A stretch of 64,000 bases of DNA from Ruminococcus sp. 210702-SL.1.03 (lineage in GTDB: Bacteria; Bacillota; Clostridia; Oscillospirales; Ruminococcaceae): contig NZ_JAJCLZ010000002.1 in the NCBI RefSeq assembly GCF_020559915.1, positions 1 to 64,000 on the forward strand. Reading direction: 5' to 3'. Position numbers and translations under genes: made by a program. Of this stretch, positions 8,062 to 15,664 are shown piece after piece; the stretch's first letter is position 1; every line of letters starts with the position of its first letter. Below the pieces are notes generated by a model. The model did not search any database and was not told where the DNA came from. It saw only the letters and a program-made list of their open reading frames with translations.

Positions 8062-8112
8062 CTTTTGTTGGGAGCGAAACAAGCAGGAAAGTTGGCGAAG
8101 GCGACTTTTCAA
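8062..8112. repeat. intergenic repeat, copy 2 (partner at 5622-5672)
   Basis: GGGAGCGAAACAAGCAGG and AAGTTGGCGAAGGCGACTTTTC, similar to 5622-5672, fill the gap between the 255-residue TasA-like gene and the SipW-like gene. The recurrence in two gaps of one gene cluster suggests a common transcript-processing or regulatory element, or insertion of a small repeat. Confidence 0.5.
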
Positions 8113-8876
8113 GTACCCTCCACAATCTTGAAATCCATACCGAGCTTCATCGTGCCGCCTACTATATCATCAAGACAATCCGGATCGTTGCCCTCCAGCC
8201 ATATCACTACCGTATACTTATCTTTCGCACCGGGCGCAAACTTCTCCCGCCTGCTCTGCATTACCTTCGTCGAGGACGCGAACTCTTCATCACAATCGCT
8301 CTCCTTGCCCCCGCCATTCGACTTCGTTTTGCAGTACACCGTCTTTTCGCCATTCACATACAGCGCTACGCGTATCGCTTCGTCAACATTATTTGTTACG
8401 TTTTCGATAGTCATTTCGCCGTCATACGTCAGCGTGTCTTTGCCCGAATTTATCAGATAAAACGTGTACGCGATATAGCTTTCGCCGTTATGACTGCCGT
8501 TCACTTTGTCGATGTTCGCTGGCAAGTCCTCGCCGCTGATGTTCGTCATGTCGTACACGATGTCCGCATTCAGCTTTGAATTTGTCTTGGTATAATCCGG
8601 CGTTTCCGAAAGCGTAAGACCTTGATTAACCATATCGTACTTATTTATCTTGACTGTAAAGCTGCCGTACTTGTCATAGAAGTACGAGATAGCGTAAACT
8701 ATCGCAACTATTGCGACGAGAATTATCACCAGTATGCTGAAAATTCTCATCAGCACCACATATTTCTTGGCTTCTTTCGCCGTGCGCCGCAGTTTTAAGG
8801 TGTCTACCACGTCGCTTTCATGTACGTTTTGTACGTCCTGAACGCTTTCCGCGTTATTTTCGCTGTGTTTTTTCAA
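8109..8876 (-). CDS. membrane-anchored TasA/camelysin-like surface protein
   Basis: 255 residues: a cytoplasmic acidic N-terminus (~40 residues), one membrane helix (about 41-66), then an extracellular beta-rich domain. AIRVALYVNGE, KYTVVIWLEGNDPDCLDD and a final MKLGMDFKI repeat the pattern seen in the neighbouring TasA-like protein (VVRVWLEGES...WNIQLNF). It lacks the TATYAWFT-type SipW leader, so it probably stays anchored and could act as base or chaperone for the secreted subunit, as TapA does for TasA (analogy only). TTG 8876 has GGGAG about 9 bases upstream. It is 19 bases after the degenerate EAL gene and 111 bases before the SipW-like start. Confidence 0.72.
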   Translation of the reverse strand: MKKHSENNAESVQDVQNVHESDVVDTLKLRRTAKEAKKYVVLMRIFSILVIILVAIVAIVYAISYFYDKYGSFTVKINKYDMVNQGLTLSETPDYTKTNSKLNADIVYDMTNISGEDLPANIDKVNGSHNGESYIAYTFYLINSGKDTLTYDGEMTIENVTNNVDEAIRVALYVNGEKTVYCKTKSNGGGKESDCDEEFASSTKVMQSRREKFAPGAKDKYTVVIWLEGNDPDCLDDIVGGTMKLGMDFKIVEGT

Positions 8877-8895
8877 GGCCGTATCTCCCGTTTCG

Positions 8896-9660
8896 TTAGT
8901 TTCTTCTTCTTACATATCGCTCGGCGACGTATTTTCCCGCGCCAGCGCCAGCGTAGTAGTAACAGCCCATGTCGTGCAGGGTCTTTAACTGCTCGTCGTC
9001 GAATATCCCGCAGGCTATCGGCTCGGCTTCAATGCCGTTCACGAAGTCCAGCAGGGTCTTTACGCAGGTCAGCGCGCGCTCGCCGCCGCTCATGTTTTCC
9101 GTCGCGGCGGGGCTGAGCATTACAAAGTCCGCCTCCAGCTCGGCTATCTGCGTCAAGCCGCCGCCGTCGAACCCGCACACCATGAAGTGAAAGCCCTTTT
9201 GCCGCAGCACGCCGACGTTCACCGCCGCCGCCGTGTCGCCGAGGGCGTTTTGCGGTATCTCGAAGCAGATCTTCGCGGGGTCGGCTTTCAGCGTTTCGCA
9301 GAGGTCGCAGATGGTTTTTACGCAGTCCAGCCTGCCGAGCGCCGCCGCGGGTATCGCGAGCGAGCACCACGAAAAGCTGATCTCACGCGCGCGAAATTTT
9401 GCGATAGCCTGTGCCAACTGCACCAGCGCGAGCTTGAAGAGCGGAAAAGCCTGCCCGGTGCTCTCCGCCACGGGCATAAAGTCTTCGGGCGCGAGCACGC
9501 CGAGGGTAGGCCCGTTGAGCCGCATTGCCGACTGAAAAAACAGCACGTCGCCGTCCGCGGTACTGCGGATAGGTCGGTAGCTCAGCTCGATGGCGCGCAG
9601 ACCGTCTACTGTGGAAGTTGCCGCCGCGATGGTCGCCGTGCCCGTGGTATCCTGTGCCAT
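8896..9660 (-). CDS. degenerate EAL-domain protein, probably not a phosphodiesterase
   Basis: 254 residues with the length and order of an EAL domain but the signature residues lost: the EAL position reads QSA in DVLFFQSAMRL, the second acidic motif is CFEIPQ, the DDFGxG loop is CGFDGGGLTQ, and the metal/Lys segment reads ADFVMLSP. EAL proteins hydrolyse cyclic-di-GMP; this one is predicted catalytically dead and may instead bind c-di-GMP or a partner. ATG 9660 is preceded by GAGAGGG at a good distance; an in-frame TTG at 9681 has no SD. It heads the operon with the anchored TasA-like protein, SipW, McrB-like and DUF2357 genes, hinting at second-messenger control of the cluster. Confidence 0.75.
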   Translation of the reverse strand: MAQDTTGTATIAAATSTVDGLRAIELSYRPIRSTADGDVLFFQSAMRLNGPTLGVLAPEDFMPVAESTGQAFPLFKLALVQLAQAIAKFRAREISFSWCSLAIPAAALGRLDCVKTICDLCETLKADPAKICFEIPQNALGDTAAAVNVGVLRQKGFHFMVCGFDGGGLTQIAELEADFVMLSPAATENMSGGERALTCVKTLLDFVNGIEAEPIACGIFDDEQLKTLHDMGCYYYAGAGAGKYVAERYVRRRN

Positions 9661-9757
9661 TTTTTCACCCTCTCTCAGCAAGTTTTTCTGTTACAGCGAA
9701 CCAATTCTGACGGTATGTGTCAGCCCCGTGCCCGCAAAAAAATATTCGTATAATTCC

Positions 9758-9785
9758 AAAAACGCCGATTTGGGGTCGGCGTTTT
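9758..9785 (-). terminator. terminator after the secreted TasA-like gene
   Basis: AAAACGCCGA / TCGGCGTTTT stem with T-runs on both sides; it can act in both directions. It separates the 364-residue TasA-like gene from the EAL-headed operon, so the two are independent transcripts. Confidence 0.75.
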
Positions 9786-9809
9786 CAGTGTTATTTTGTT
9801 TGATTTTGG

Positions 9810-10904
9810 TTATTCGCCAACTTTATCAGCACCCGAGAAGTTGAGCTGAATGTTCCAGTCCTGCGAAGCGTTAGCGTCCTTGCAGGAAGTGCTCTCGCCC
9901 TCGAGCCATACACGAACTACGAACGGCTGAACCGAGTATTCTTCATCTCCAGATGTCTTTGTAAGTGTGAAAAGGGTGCTACCTGCTTCATAGTTTTCCT
10001 CTGTATCATTGGGAAATTCAGTTTTTGCTACATACTGTTGTGCAAATTCTAGTGCAGCGCGGCAGGAATCATATGTCGCTGCTGTACCGGCTACTTTGGT
10101 TTTACTAAGAGCATTACCGCCGTTGGCGTCAGCATCGTTATCTTTATAATATGTGTAATCTGTTGCAAAAACACTTATTGTACCCTTATCAGTGTAAGAA
10201 TTGCTCTTGGCAATTGCATCTGCAGAAGTATCAGCACCGTTTACGATTTTACTTGCGTTACTCATCGGGATAACAGCTACTCTGATAGCTTTCTGTAATT
10301 CCTTGCCATCCACAGAGCCGTCCATGTTTGCGTCATTTATTGTAACATCACATTTAACAACTTGATCAGTTTGCTTTGTGGTTCTTATCCATACAGGAAC
10401 ATCTACATAGTATCCTGTTTCAGTGTTGTCATTTTTAAGTTCAGTAGTTGTGCCGTCACTCAAAGTTAACTTTGCTTCATTGGCGGCTGTAACACTATGT
10501 ACTTCAGTGGCATCATTAACTTCCATACCACCTGCGTATACCTGTGAATCATCAACATAGAAGAGGTCATTAGCATTGATAGAAGAGGCAGGCTTGAGTT
10601 TGCCAACAGTAGAATAATATTCGCTTACTGCTACAACGTTTTTCCAAGATTTGTTGTTCATTTTTGGAGCAGTAACAGCACCTTCACTAGCAACAGGTTT
10701 TCCATCTTCAAACTGTCCCAGTGAAATTTCAATGCTACCGCCTGCGGTCGCGGTCATGTTCAGACCCGTCACCTTAGCGTTTTTATTCATCGTAAACCAA
10801 GCGTAAGTAGCGGTGGAGAGCATAACTGCCGAGGCTGTGAACATCGCTACGGCGGGTATCAGCTTTTTCTTTGCTGATGTGTTTTGTGCGTTATTTCTTT
10901 TCAT
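9810..10904 (-). CDS. secreted TasA-like protein with SipW-type signal peptide
   Basis: 364 residues. The leader has a basic start, a hydrophobic core (~14-37) and ends STATYAWFTMNKN, the hallmark of SipW-cognate signal peptides, with cleavage expected near TYA. The mature part is Asn/Thr/Ser-rich and predicted beta-rich, with AIRVAVIPMS and a terminal VVRVWLEGES...IQLNF as in TasA/camelysin relatives. In Bacillus such proteins form biofilm fibres; here the location (secreted or fibre-forming) is inferred. ATG 10904 has AAGGGA about 9 bases upstream. It has its own promoter (11005-11033) and terminator. Two SipW-like peptidases encoded downstream are the likely processing enzymes. Confidence 0.8.
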   Translation of the reverse strand: MKRNNAQNTSAKKKLIPAVAMFTASAVMLSTATYAWFTMNKNAKVTGLNMTATAGGSIEISLGQFEDGKPVASEGAVTAPKMNNKSWKNVVAVSEYYSTVGKLKPASSINANDLFYVDDSQVYAGGMEVNDATEVHSVTAANEAKLTLSDGTTTELKNDNTETGYYVDVPVWIRTTKQTDQVVKCDVTINDANMDGSVDGKELQKAIRVAVIPMSNASKIVNGADTSADAIAKSNSYTDKGTISVFATDYTYYKDNDADANGGNALSKTKVAGTAATYDSCRAALEFAQQYVAKTEFPNDTEENYEAGSTLFTLTKTSGDEEYSVQPFVVRVWLEGESTSCKDANASQDWNIQLNFSGADKVGE

Positions 10905-11004
10905 ATGAATACGTTCCCTTCATAAATTATTTTGCGCCGCGCCGCGCGCCCGCGCTTTTTTTAGAGCGCCTCATTGCCGAATGGCGGCTCTTTTCCTTAG
11001 TAAT

Positions 11005-11033
11005 ATTATACATTATTCGACCTTTTCTGTCAT
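11005..11033 (-). promoter_or_regulatory. sigma-A promoter of the secreted TasA-like gene
   Basis: On the minus strand ATGACA, 17 bases, TATAAT. The ~95-base leader includes an imperfect hairpin (GAGCC-GCC / GGCGCTC, about 10967-10990). The stretch from here to 11290 shows no convincing gene or further promoter. Confidence 0.65.
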
Positions 11034-11290
11034 CATTCAAAAACGTTTTCGCTTATTAAGTTTCTGTTTTAACTAATTATCAGCTAGTCTAAACAAAAAC
11101 CGCTCCGCACGGCGCAGACCCTTGATTTTGCTGAGTTTTCTCGCCATCGCGCCGCCGCTTTGCTATTTTTCACTGTAAATACGCAATGTTATTTTACTTA
11201 TTTACAGATTATTTACCGGAAAACGCGGAGTTTTGGTGTTTCCCGCCCTCAGTTTCGCCGCGCTTACCTATGATCTTGCTCAAATAATAA

Positions 11291-11330
11291 AGCCCCGCGC
11301 CTTACGAAAATTTTCCGAAAGCGCGGGGCT
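11291..11330 (-). terminator. terminator of the large repeat protein gene
   Basis: Perfect 10-bp stem AGCCCCGCGC / GCGCGGGGCT with a 20-base loop, followed on the minus strand by TTATTATTTG. Confidence 0.75.
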
Positions 11331-11343
11331 GTTGAGTGTATGC

Positions 11344-14300
11344 TTATTTAGTTTTTACCTTTTTTGCGCTTGACCACGAGCTGTAATATTTCGTGCCGTT
11401 CACCGTTTTGTACGAACGCACCTTGACGTAGTAGGTCTTTTTCGCCGTCAGCCCTGTAAATGTCTTGCTTACAGTGGTGTTTTTCTTGACGTAAACGCTC
11501 TTGCCGCCGCTAAAGTCAGACTTCGTGCTGTACTTTATCTGGTAACCGTTGACGTTTAGGTCTTTCGTCCACTTCACGGCGAAAGCTTTCGTCTTTGCCG
11601 TTACGCTTGTTATCACCTGCTTCATGGGCACTATCTTGAACGTTTTCTTGATAACGCCCGTGTACTTGCCCTTGCCCGTGATGGTGACGGTCGCCTTGCC
11701 GATGGCCTTGTTGTTGCTGTATTTTACCGTGTAGTCGGTGTTCTTTACAAGCTCCTTGCCGCTCAGCTTCACGGTAACAGCGGGCTTTCTCGAAGTGCCC
11801 GTGAACGTAACTTTGCTCGCTACCGTGACCTTTGCGCGCGAGATGTCCTTAGCGCCCAGTGCGGGTATCTCAGCCGTTTGCAGTACCTTGCCGCATACTG
11901 TGCATTCCTTGTGCTTGCTGCCCTTTACGCCGATGTCGGGCTGTTTGTCGATCATCCAGCCGCTAGCTTTGTGACCCGTCGCCTTTATCGTCTGGGTTTC
12001 AGTGTTTCCGCATACCGTGCAGGAGTGCTTCTGCGAGCCCGCGGCTGTGCAGGTAGGCTCTTTGGTGACCGCCCATTCGCCGTACTTGTGACCCGTCGCC
12101 TTAATGACCGTCTGCGCCTTGATGACCTTGCCGCATACCGAGCAATGGCTTCCCGCCGTCTTGCCGTCGGTAGTGCAGGTAGCCGCCACCGCGCTGTCTG
12201 CGACTTCGGTGTGGCCCTTAGCCTTTATAGTCTTGTTCTCGACGTTTTTGCATACCGAGCAGGTGCGGCTCTGAGTGCCCGCGGCTGTGCAGGTAGGCTC
12301 TTTGGTGACCGCCCATTCGCCGTACTTGTGACCCGTCGCCTTAATGACCGTCTGCGCCTTGATGACCTTGCCGCATACCGAGCAATGGCTTCCCGCCGTC
12401 TTGCCGTCGGTAGTGCAGGTAGCCGCCACCGCGCTGTCGGTGACTACGGTGTGTCCCTTAGCTTTTATGACCGTCTGCTCCTTGATGACCTTGCCGCATA
12501 CCGAGCAGTGGCTTCCCGCCGTCTTGCCGTCAGTAGTGCAGGTAGCCGCCACCGCGCTGTCGGTGACTTCGGTGTGGCCCTTAGCCTTTATAGTCTTGTT
12601 CTCGACGTTTTTGCATACCGAGCAGGTGCGGCTCTGAGTGCCCTCGGCGGTACAAGTAGCCGCCTTAGTTTCTTTCCATGCGCTGTATTTATGACCCGTG
12701 GCGGCTATGCTCTCGTAGCGCTTTTCGCCGCAGATGGTGCAGGTGCGTGTGCGAACGCCCTTTTCCGTGCAGGTCGGCTGGGTGGTTATCGTGCCTGTGT
12801 TGAAGTTGTGCGCGTGGCCGCAGACTATTGTGAAGGTGTGCGCCGCGTCGGGATTATACTTCGGGTAAACTTTCAGCGTTACGCTGCCGTTTTTTGTAAA
12901 AGTAAGACGCGTGTAGTAGCTCTGCGGGTTTGACTGAACGGCTATATCGTCCGAAAGCTCTACGACGTACTTCTTCTTCATGTCCACCGTGTTGCCGTCA
13001 GCGCCGTAAACCATTATATCCAGCGTGTTGCCGATGGCGTAGCTGCTTTCGGGCGAGCTCCAGAAATATCCGGTGTCCGCGTTAGTTCTGTACCATGATT
13101 TGAAAGTAGTGTCTACTGTGAAAGTGTTTACATATCCGCAGACTTTGCAGGTCTGGGTAACTGTGCCGTTGGTCTTGGTAGCGTTTTTCGTAACGTAGTC
13201 GTGGCCGTTGTGGATTATCTTAGTGTTGTGTTTCGATATATCGCCGAGGTCTATGCTATTGAAAGTAATGTCGCCGTCGTTCCAGATATACCAGCTGAGC
13301 TTGCCGTTCGCCGCAATGGGCTGGCAGTCTGAAAGCTCGCCCTCGAAGCTGTAAATGTCGCTCGTTACAGCGCCGTCAGCGCCAAGTTCGGCGTAATTCA
13401 CCTTGCCCTCGCGCGTCCAAAGAAGCATAAGCTCGTCGTCGTTTATCTTCACCAGCTGCGGGGTAGAGGCTGTTTCCGTGCCCTCAGCGTAATTCGTCAA
13501 CTGAGTGAGCTCGCCCGAGCTGAGGTCTTTCGATACGCTGGATATGAAAATGTTTCGCGTGGTATTGTTCGTGATGTCCGCTTGGTCTACCGAATTCATC
13601 GCGGCAACGTAGCCGCTCGAAGTGACCTCAAAGCCGCCGATCGAGCCGCCCGTGATATTGTAGTTGCTCTTGTGCTTGGGATACTTCATCATATCAAAAG
13701 TGGTGCATCCGGAAACAAACGAGCCTTTGGTAAAGTCGCCGTCATACTTTATCAGCACGGCTGAGCGCGGGCCTGCGTCGCCGTGGTCTGCCGCCACAAT
13801 AGATGTGCCGTCGGTGCGTATGAACTGGTTGAAAGAGTGGCTGACGTAGCCTATGCTGTTGTTTGCTATCCTTGTGAGCGAGTCGGTTATCTTCATCTCG
13901 TCCATATCCAGCTGAATGGTGACGTTTGCCTGATGCCTTCTGCCGTCTCTGTATGTGTACATCTGGTGGCAGGTGCGTATCAGCAGATATTTTCCGCTTT
14001 GGGCAAAGCGTGCCGTGCCCGCGTTGAAAGGTATAGTGGTGTTCCCGCCAAAAAGTCCGGCACTGCCCAAATTGTTCCAGTTTTTATCGTACTTCGTTAT
14101 GCGGTAAACTTCTACGCTGTCGTCCTCGGCGTCATTCTCCTGACCTGTAAGGACGTAGTAGTTATCCCCCGTCGAGTAAAATCCGCCGAATATCGGCAGA
14201 TCAAGATCTACGGTAACGGTATTTTGCAGCGTGAAGTCTGACGAATAGTACTCAGCCAGCAGCTTGCCGCTCACCGCGTCGCCCTGAACGCGCAGGTAGC

Positions 14301-14517
14301 CCTCGCCATCGGCAAAGAGGTATGAGTTTATCACTTTCGACCAGCGGTCATAGGTCTGCGCGCCCGCGTTCGTGCCCTCGTAGCTGGCGCACTGTCCGCG
14401 CACCTCGGTAACGTCGGAAGCTGCGGCGGCGCTCAAAGAAGTATCCGCAGGCAGGGTTGGAAGCATGGTGAGCGCCATTGCTCCCGCCACGGCGGAACTA
14501 ATTATTCTTTTCTTCAT
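11344..14517 (-). CDS. large secreted Cys/His-repeat protein with Ig-like and FN3-like C-terminus
   Basis: 1057 residues. A signal peptide (MKKRIISSAVAGAMALTM...) ends near SAAAA; the N-terminal ~430 residues look like a beta-propeller-type domain. About eight ~40-residue modules follow (residues ~560-870), each with the pattern C-T-x2-G-x(5-6)-C-x2-C-G/K and a boundary Gly-His; these Cys/His sets could bind zinc. Then come an Ig-like repeat (DYTVKYSNNKAIGKATVTI) and a terminal FN3-like domain (GYQIKYSTKSDF...YYVKVRSY). There is no sorting signal, so it is probably released or held non-covalently. ATG 14517 has GGGGTG about 10 bases upstream, and a promoter lies at 14569-14598. Parts of the repeats are identical at DNA level (period 240 bases). 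Function unknown; an adhesin or glycan-associated role is a guess. Confidence 0.8.
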   Translation of the reverse strand: MKKRIISSAVAGAMALTMLPTLPADTSLSAAAASDVTEVRGQCASYEGTNAGAQTYDRWSKVINSYLFADGEGYLRVQGDAVSGKLLAEYYSSDFTLQNTVTVDLDLPIFGGFYSTGDNYYVLTGQENDAEDDSVEVYRITKYDKNWNNLGSAGLFGGNTTIPFNAGTARFAQSGKYLLIRTCHQMYTYRDGRRHQANVTIQLDMDEMKITDSLTRIANNSIGYVSHSFNQFIRTDGTSIVAADHGDAGPRSAVLIKYDGDFTKGSFVSGCTTFDMMKYPKHKSNYNITGGSIGGFEVTSSGYVAAMNSVDQADITNNTTRNIFISSVSKDLSSGELTQLTNYAEGTETASTPQLVKINDDELMLLWTREGKVNYAELGADGAVTSDIYSFEGELSDCQPIAANGKLSWYIWNDGDITFNSIDLGDISKHNTKIIHNGHDYVTKNATKTNGTVTQTCKVCGYVNTFTVDTTFKSWYRTNADTGYFWSSPESSYAIGNTLDIMVYGADGNTVDMKKKYVVELSDDIAVQSNPQSYYTRLTFTKNGSVTLKVYPKYNPDAAHTFTIVCGHAHNFNTGTITTQPTCTEKGVRTRTCTICGEKRYESIAATGHKYSAWKETKAATCTAEGTQSRTCSVCKNVENKTIKAKGHTEVTDSAVAATCTTDGKTAGSHCSVCGKVIKEQTVIKAKGHTVVTDSAVAATCTTDGKTAGSHCSVCGKVIKAQTVIKATGHKYGEWAVTKEPTCTAAGTQSRTCSVCKNVENKTIKAKGHTEVADSAVAATCTTDGKTAGSHCSVCGKVIKAQTVIKATGHKYGEWAVTKEPTCTAAGSQKHSCTVCGNTETQTIKATGHKASGWMIDKQPDIGVKGSKHKECTVCGKVLQTAEIPALGAKDISRAKVTVASKVTFTGTSRKPAVTVKLSGKELVKNTDYTVKYSNNKAIGKATVTITGKGKYTGVIKKTFKIVPMKQVITSVTAKTKAFAVKWTKDLNVNGYQIKYSTKSDFSGGKSVYVKKNTTVSKTFTGLTAKKTYYVKVRSYKTVNGTKYYSSWSSAKKVKTK
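12039..12438. repeat. intragenic DNA repeat, 240-base period
   Basis: Bases 12039-12198 recur without change at 12279-12438, exactly 240 bases (80 codons) later, and a shorter related unit continues at about 12481-12645. Identity includes third codon positions, so the modules were duplicated or homogenised recently. Slippage by one unit keeps the reading frame. Confidence 0.85.
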
Positions 14518-14568
14518 ATAATATTCACCCCGTACAAAAATCAATAGTGGTTGTATCTTATATATGTA

Positions 14569-14598
14569 ATAATAGCACAAATATAATAGTCTTGTCAA
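14569..14598 (-). promoter_or_regulatory. sigma-A promoter of the large repeat protein gene
   Basis: Minus strand TTGACA (14598-14593), 18-base spacer, TATTAT (14574-14569), about 45 bases before the start codon. Confidence 0.7.
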
Positions 14599-14637
14599 TG
14601 ACAAAAGTACAGTTTTGAACATTTTTTTATAAAAAAA

Positions 14638-14669
14638 ACTCCCGCGGCATGGTTTCATACTGCGGGAGT
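14638..14669 (-). terminator. terminator-like hairpin upstream of the repeat protein promoter
   Basis: ACTCCCGC / GCGGGAGT with a ~16-base loop; on the minus strand it is followed by eight T residues, on the plus strand by GGGATTTTTG. No minus-strand gene lies upstream, so it either insulates the promoter at 14569-14598 from read-through or ends an unrecognised minus-strand RNA. Confidence 0.6.
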
Positions 14670-14730
14670 GGGATTTTTGTCAAATGCTTATTCATAATAC
14701 ATTATAACATTTATATACATAAGCTTCAAG

Positions 14731-14806
14731 AAAAATGTAACCAAAAGTACGAAAATGTAACGAACGTCTGCAAATAATGTAATGAATTGGCTTAAAATGT
14801 AACGAA
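14731..14806 (+). promoter_or_regulatory. four phased direct repeats, probable LytTR binding array
   Basis: The core ATGTAA-C/T-G/C-A-A occurs at 14735, 14755, 14777 and 14797, that is at 20-22-base spacing, two turns of the helix. LytTR-family regulators bind direct repeats with about 21-base spacing, and the downstream gene encodes such a regulator, so autoregulation or activation of the kinase operon is likely. The array ends ~33 bases before the -35 box. Confidence 0.75.
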
Positions 14807-14838
14807 AACATTTTATATAACAAATTAAAATACTTTGG

Positions 14839-14867
14839 TTGAATTATGTCTAATATTGGTGTAAAAT
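14839..14867 (+). promoter_or_regulatory. promoter of the LytTR-kinase operon
   Basis: TTGAAT (14839-14844), 17 bases, TAAAAT (14862-14867), about 47 bases before the TTG start. Confidence 0.65.
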
Positions 14868-14914
14868 ATTATATGGTATATTCAAAATAAATAATTTCTT
14901 AGGGGTGTTTTAAA

Positions 14915-15664
14915 TTGAATAGTGAACTCAAGGTGTATATTTTTGACGACAACCGCGCGGCTACCGCAGAGCTGAAAAACTGTATAGAAGGCTTTTTGCA
15001 GAAGCACGGCTGCTACGCCTCATTTCGCTGCTTTGAAGAGCCGAAACAGGTGGAGGAGCTGCTGAAAAGCGGGCATATCGGCTGCGATATATTCTTTATG
15101 GATATAGAGTTGGGGCTTGACGTGAACGGGATAGAGCTGGCGGATATGGTGAGCCGCATGGAGCCTGAAATAAAGATAGTCTTCGTAACAGGCTACGCCG
15201 ACCGCTACTCGCAGGCGATATTCATGCAGTCGCCCGCCCTGCGCCCTTTCGGCTACGTTACTAAGCCGATAGACCGCGCCGTGGTAGAGCGCATACTCTC
15301 GCTGCTGATAAAGGGCAGCGAAGAGGTTGAGGAAAAGCGCGTAGAGTTCAGCAAAAACCGCCGCGTAGTGAGCATAAATCTGCGCGAGGTGATGTACATA
15401 GAAAGCTGGCGGCGCAAGCTGATATTCCATATGCGCGACGGCGCTGAGGAAGAGGTGTACGCCAAGATCTCGGAGATAACCGACCGCCTGCCCGATGGCT
15501 TTTCTCAGTGCCACCGCAGCTACATCGCAAATTTGAAATTCGTACACTCGGTAGACGAAAAGAAGGGCGAGGTGAAGATGGTAAACGGCAGAGATCTTTT
15601 CTTGGGCAAGACGAAAAAGGACAGCTTTATGGAAGATTTCTTCCGCTACAAAGGGGGTATCTAA
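14915..15664 (+). CDS. LytTR-family response regulator
   Basis: 249 residues. The receiver domain (1-125) has acidic pair Asp11-Asp12, phosphorylation site Asp63 in IFFMDIELG and Lys near 114 (VTKPI). The LytTR DNA-binding domain (~140-245) shows the typical MYIES, CHRSYIANL and LGKTKK segments. It belongs with AgrA/VirR/ComE-type regulators that answer peptide-sensing kinases. The start is TTG 14915 with SD AGGGGTG 7 bases upstream. The stop codon abuts the ATG of kinase 1, so all four genes form one operon. The four direct repeats upstream (14731-14806) are its probable binding site. Confidence 0.92.
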   Translation: MNSELKVYIFDDNRAATAELKNCIEGFLQKHGCYASFRCFEEPKQVEELLKSGHIGCDIFFMDIELGLDVNGIELADMVSRMEPEIKIVFVTGYADRYSQAIFMQSPALRPFGYVTKPIDRAVVERILSLLIKGSEEVEEKRVEFSKNRRVVSINLREVMYIESWRRKLIFHMRDGAEEEVYAKISEITDRLPDGFSQCHRSYIANLKFVHSVDEKKGEVKMVNGRDLFLGKTKKDSFMEDFFRYKGGI

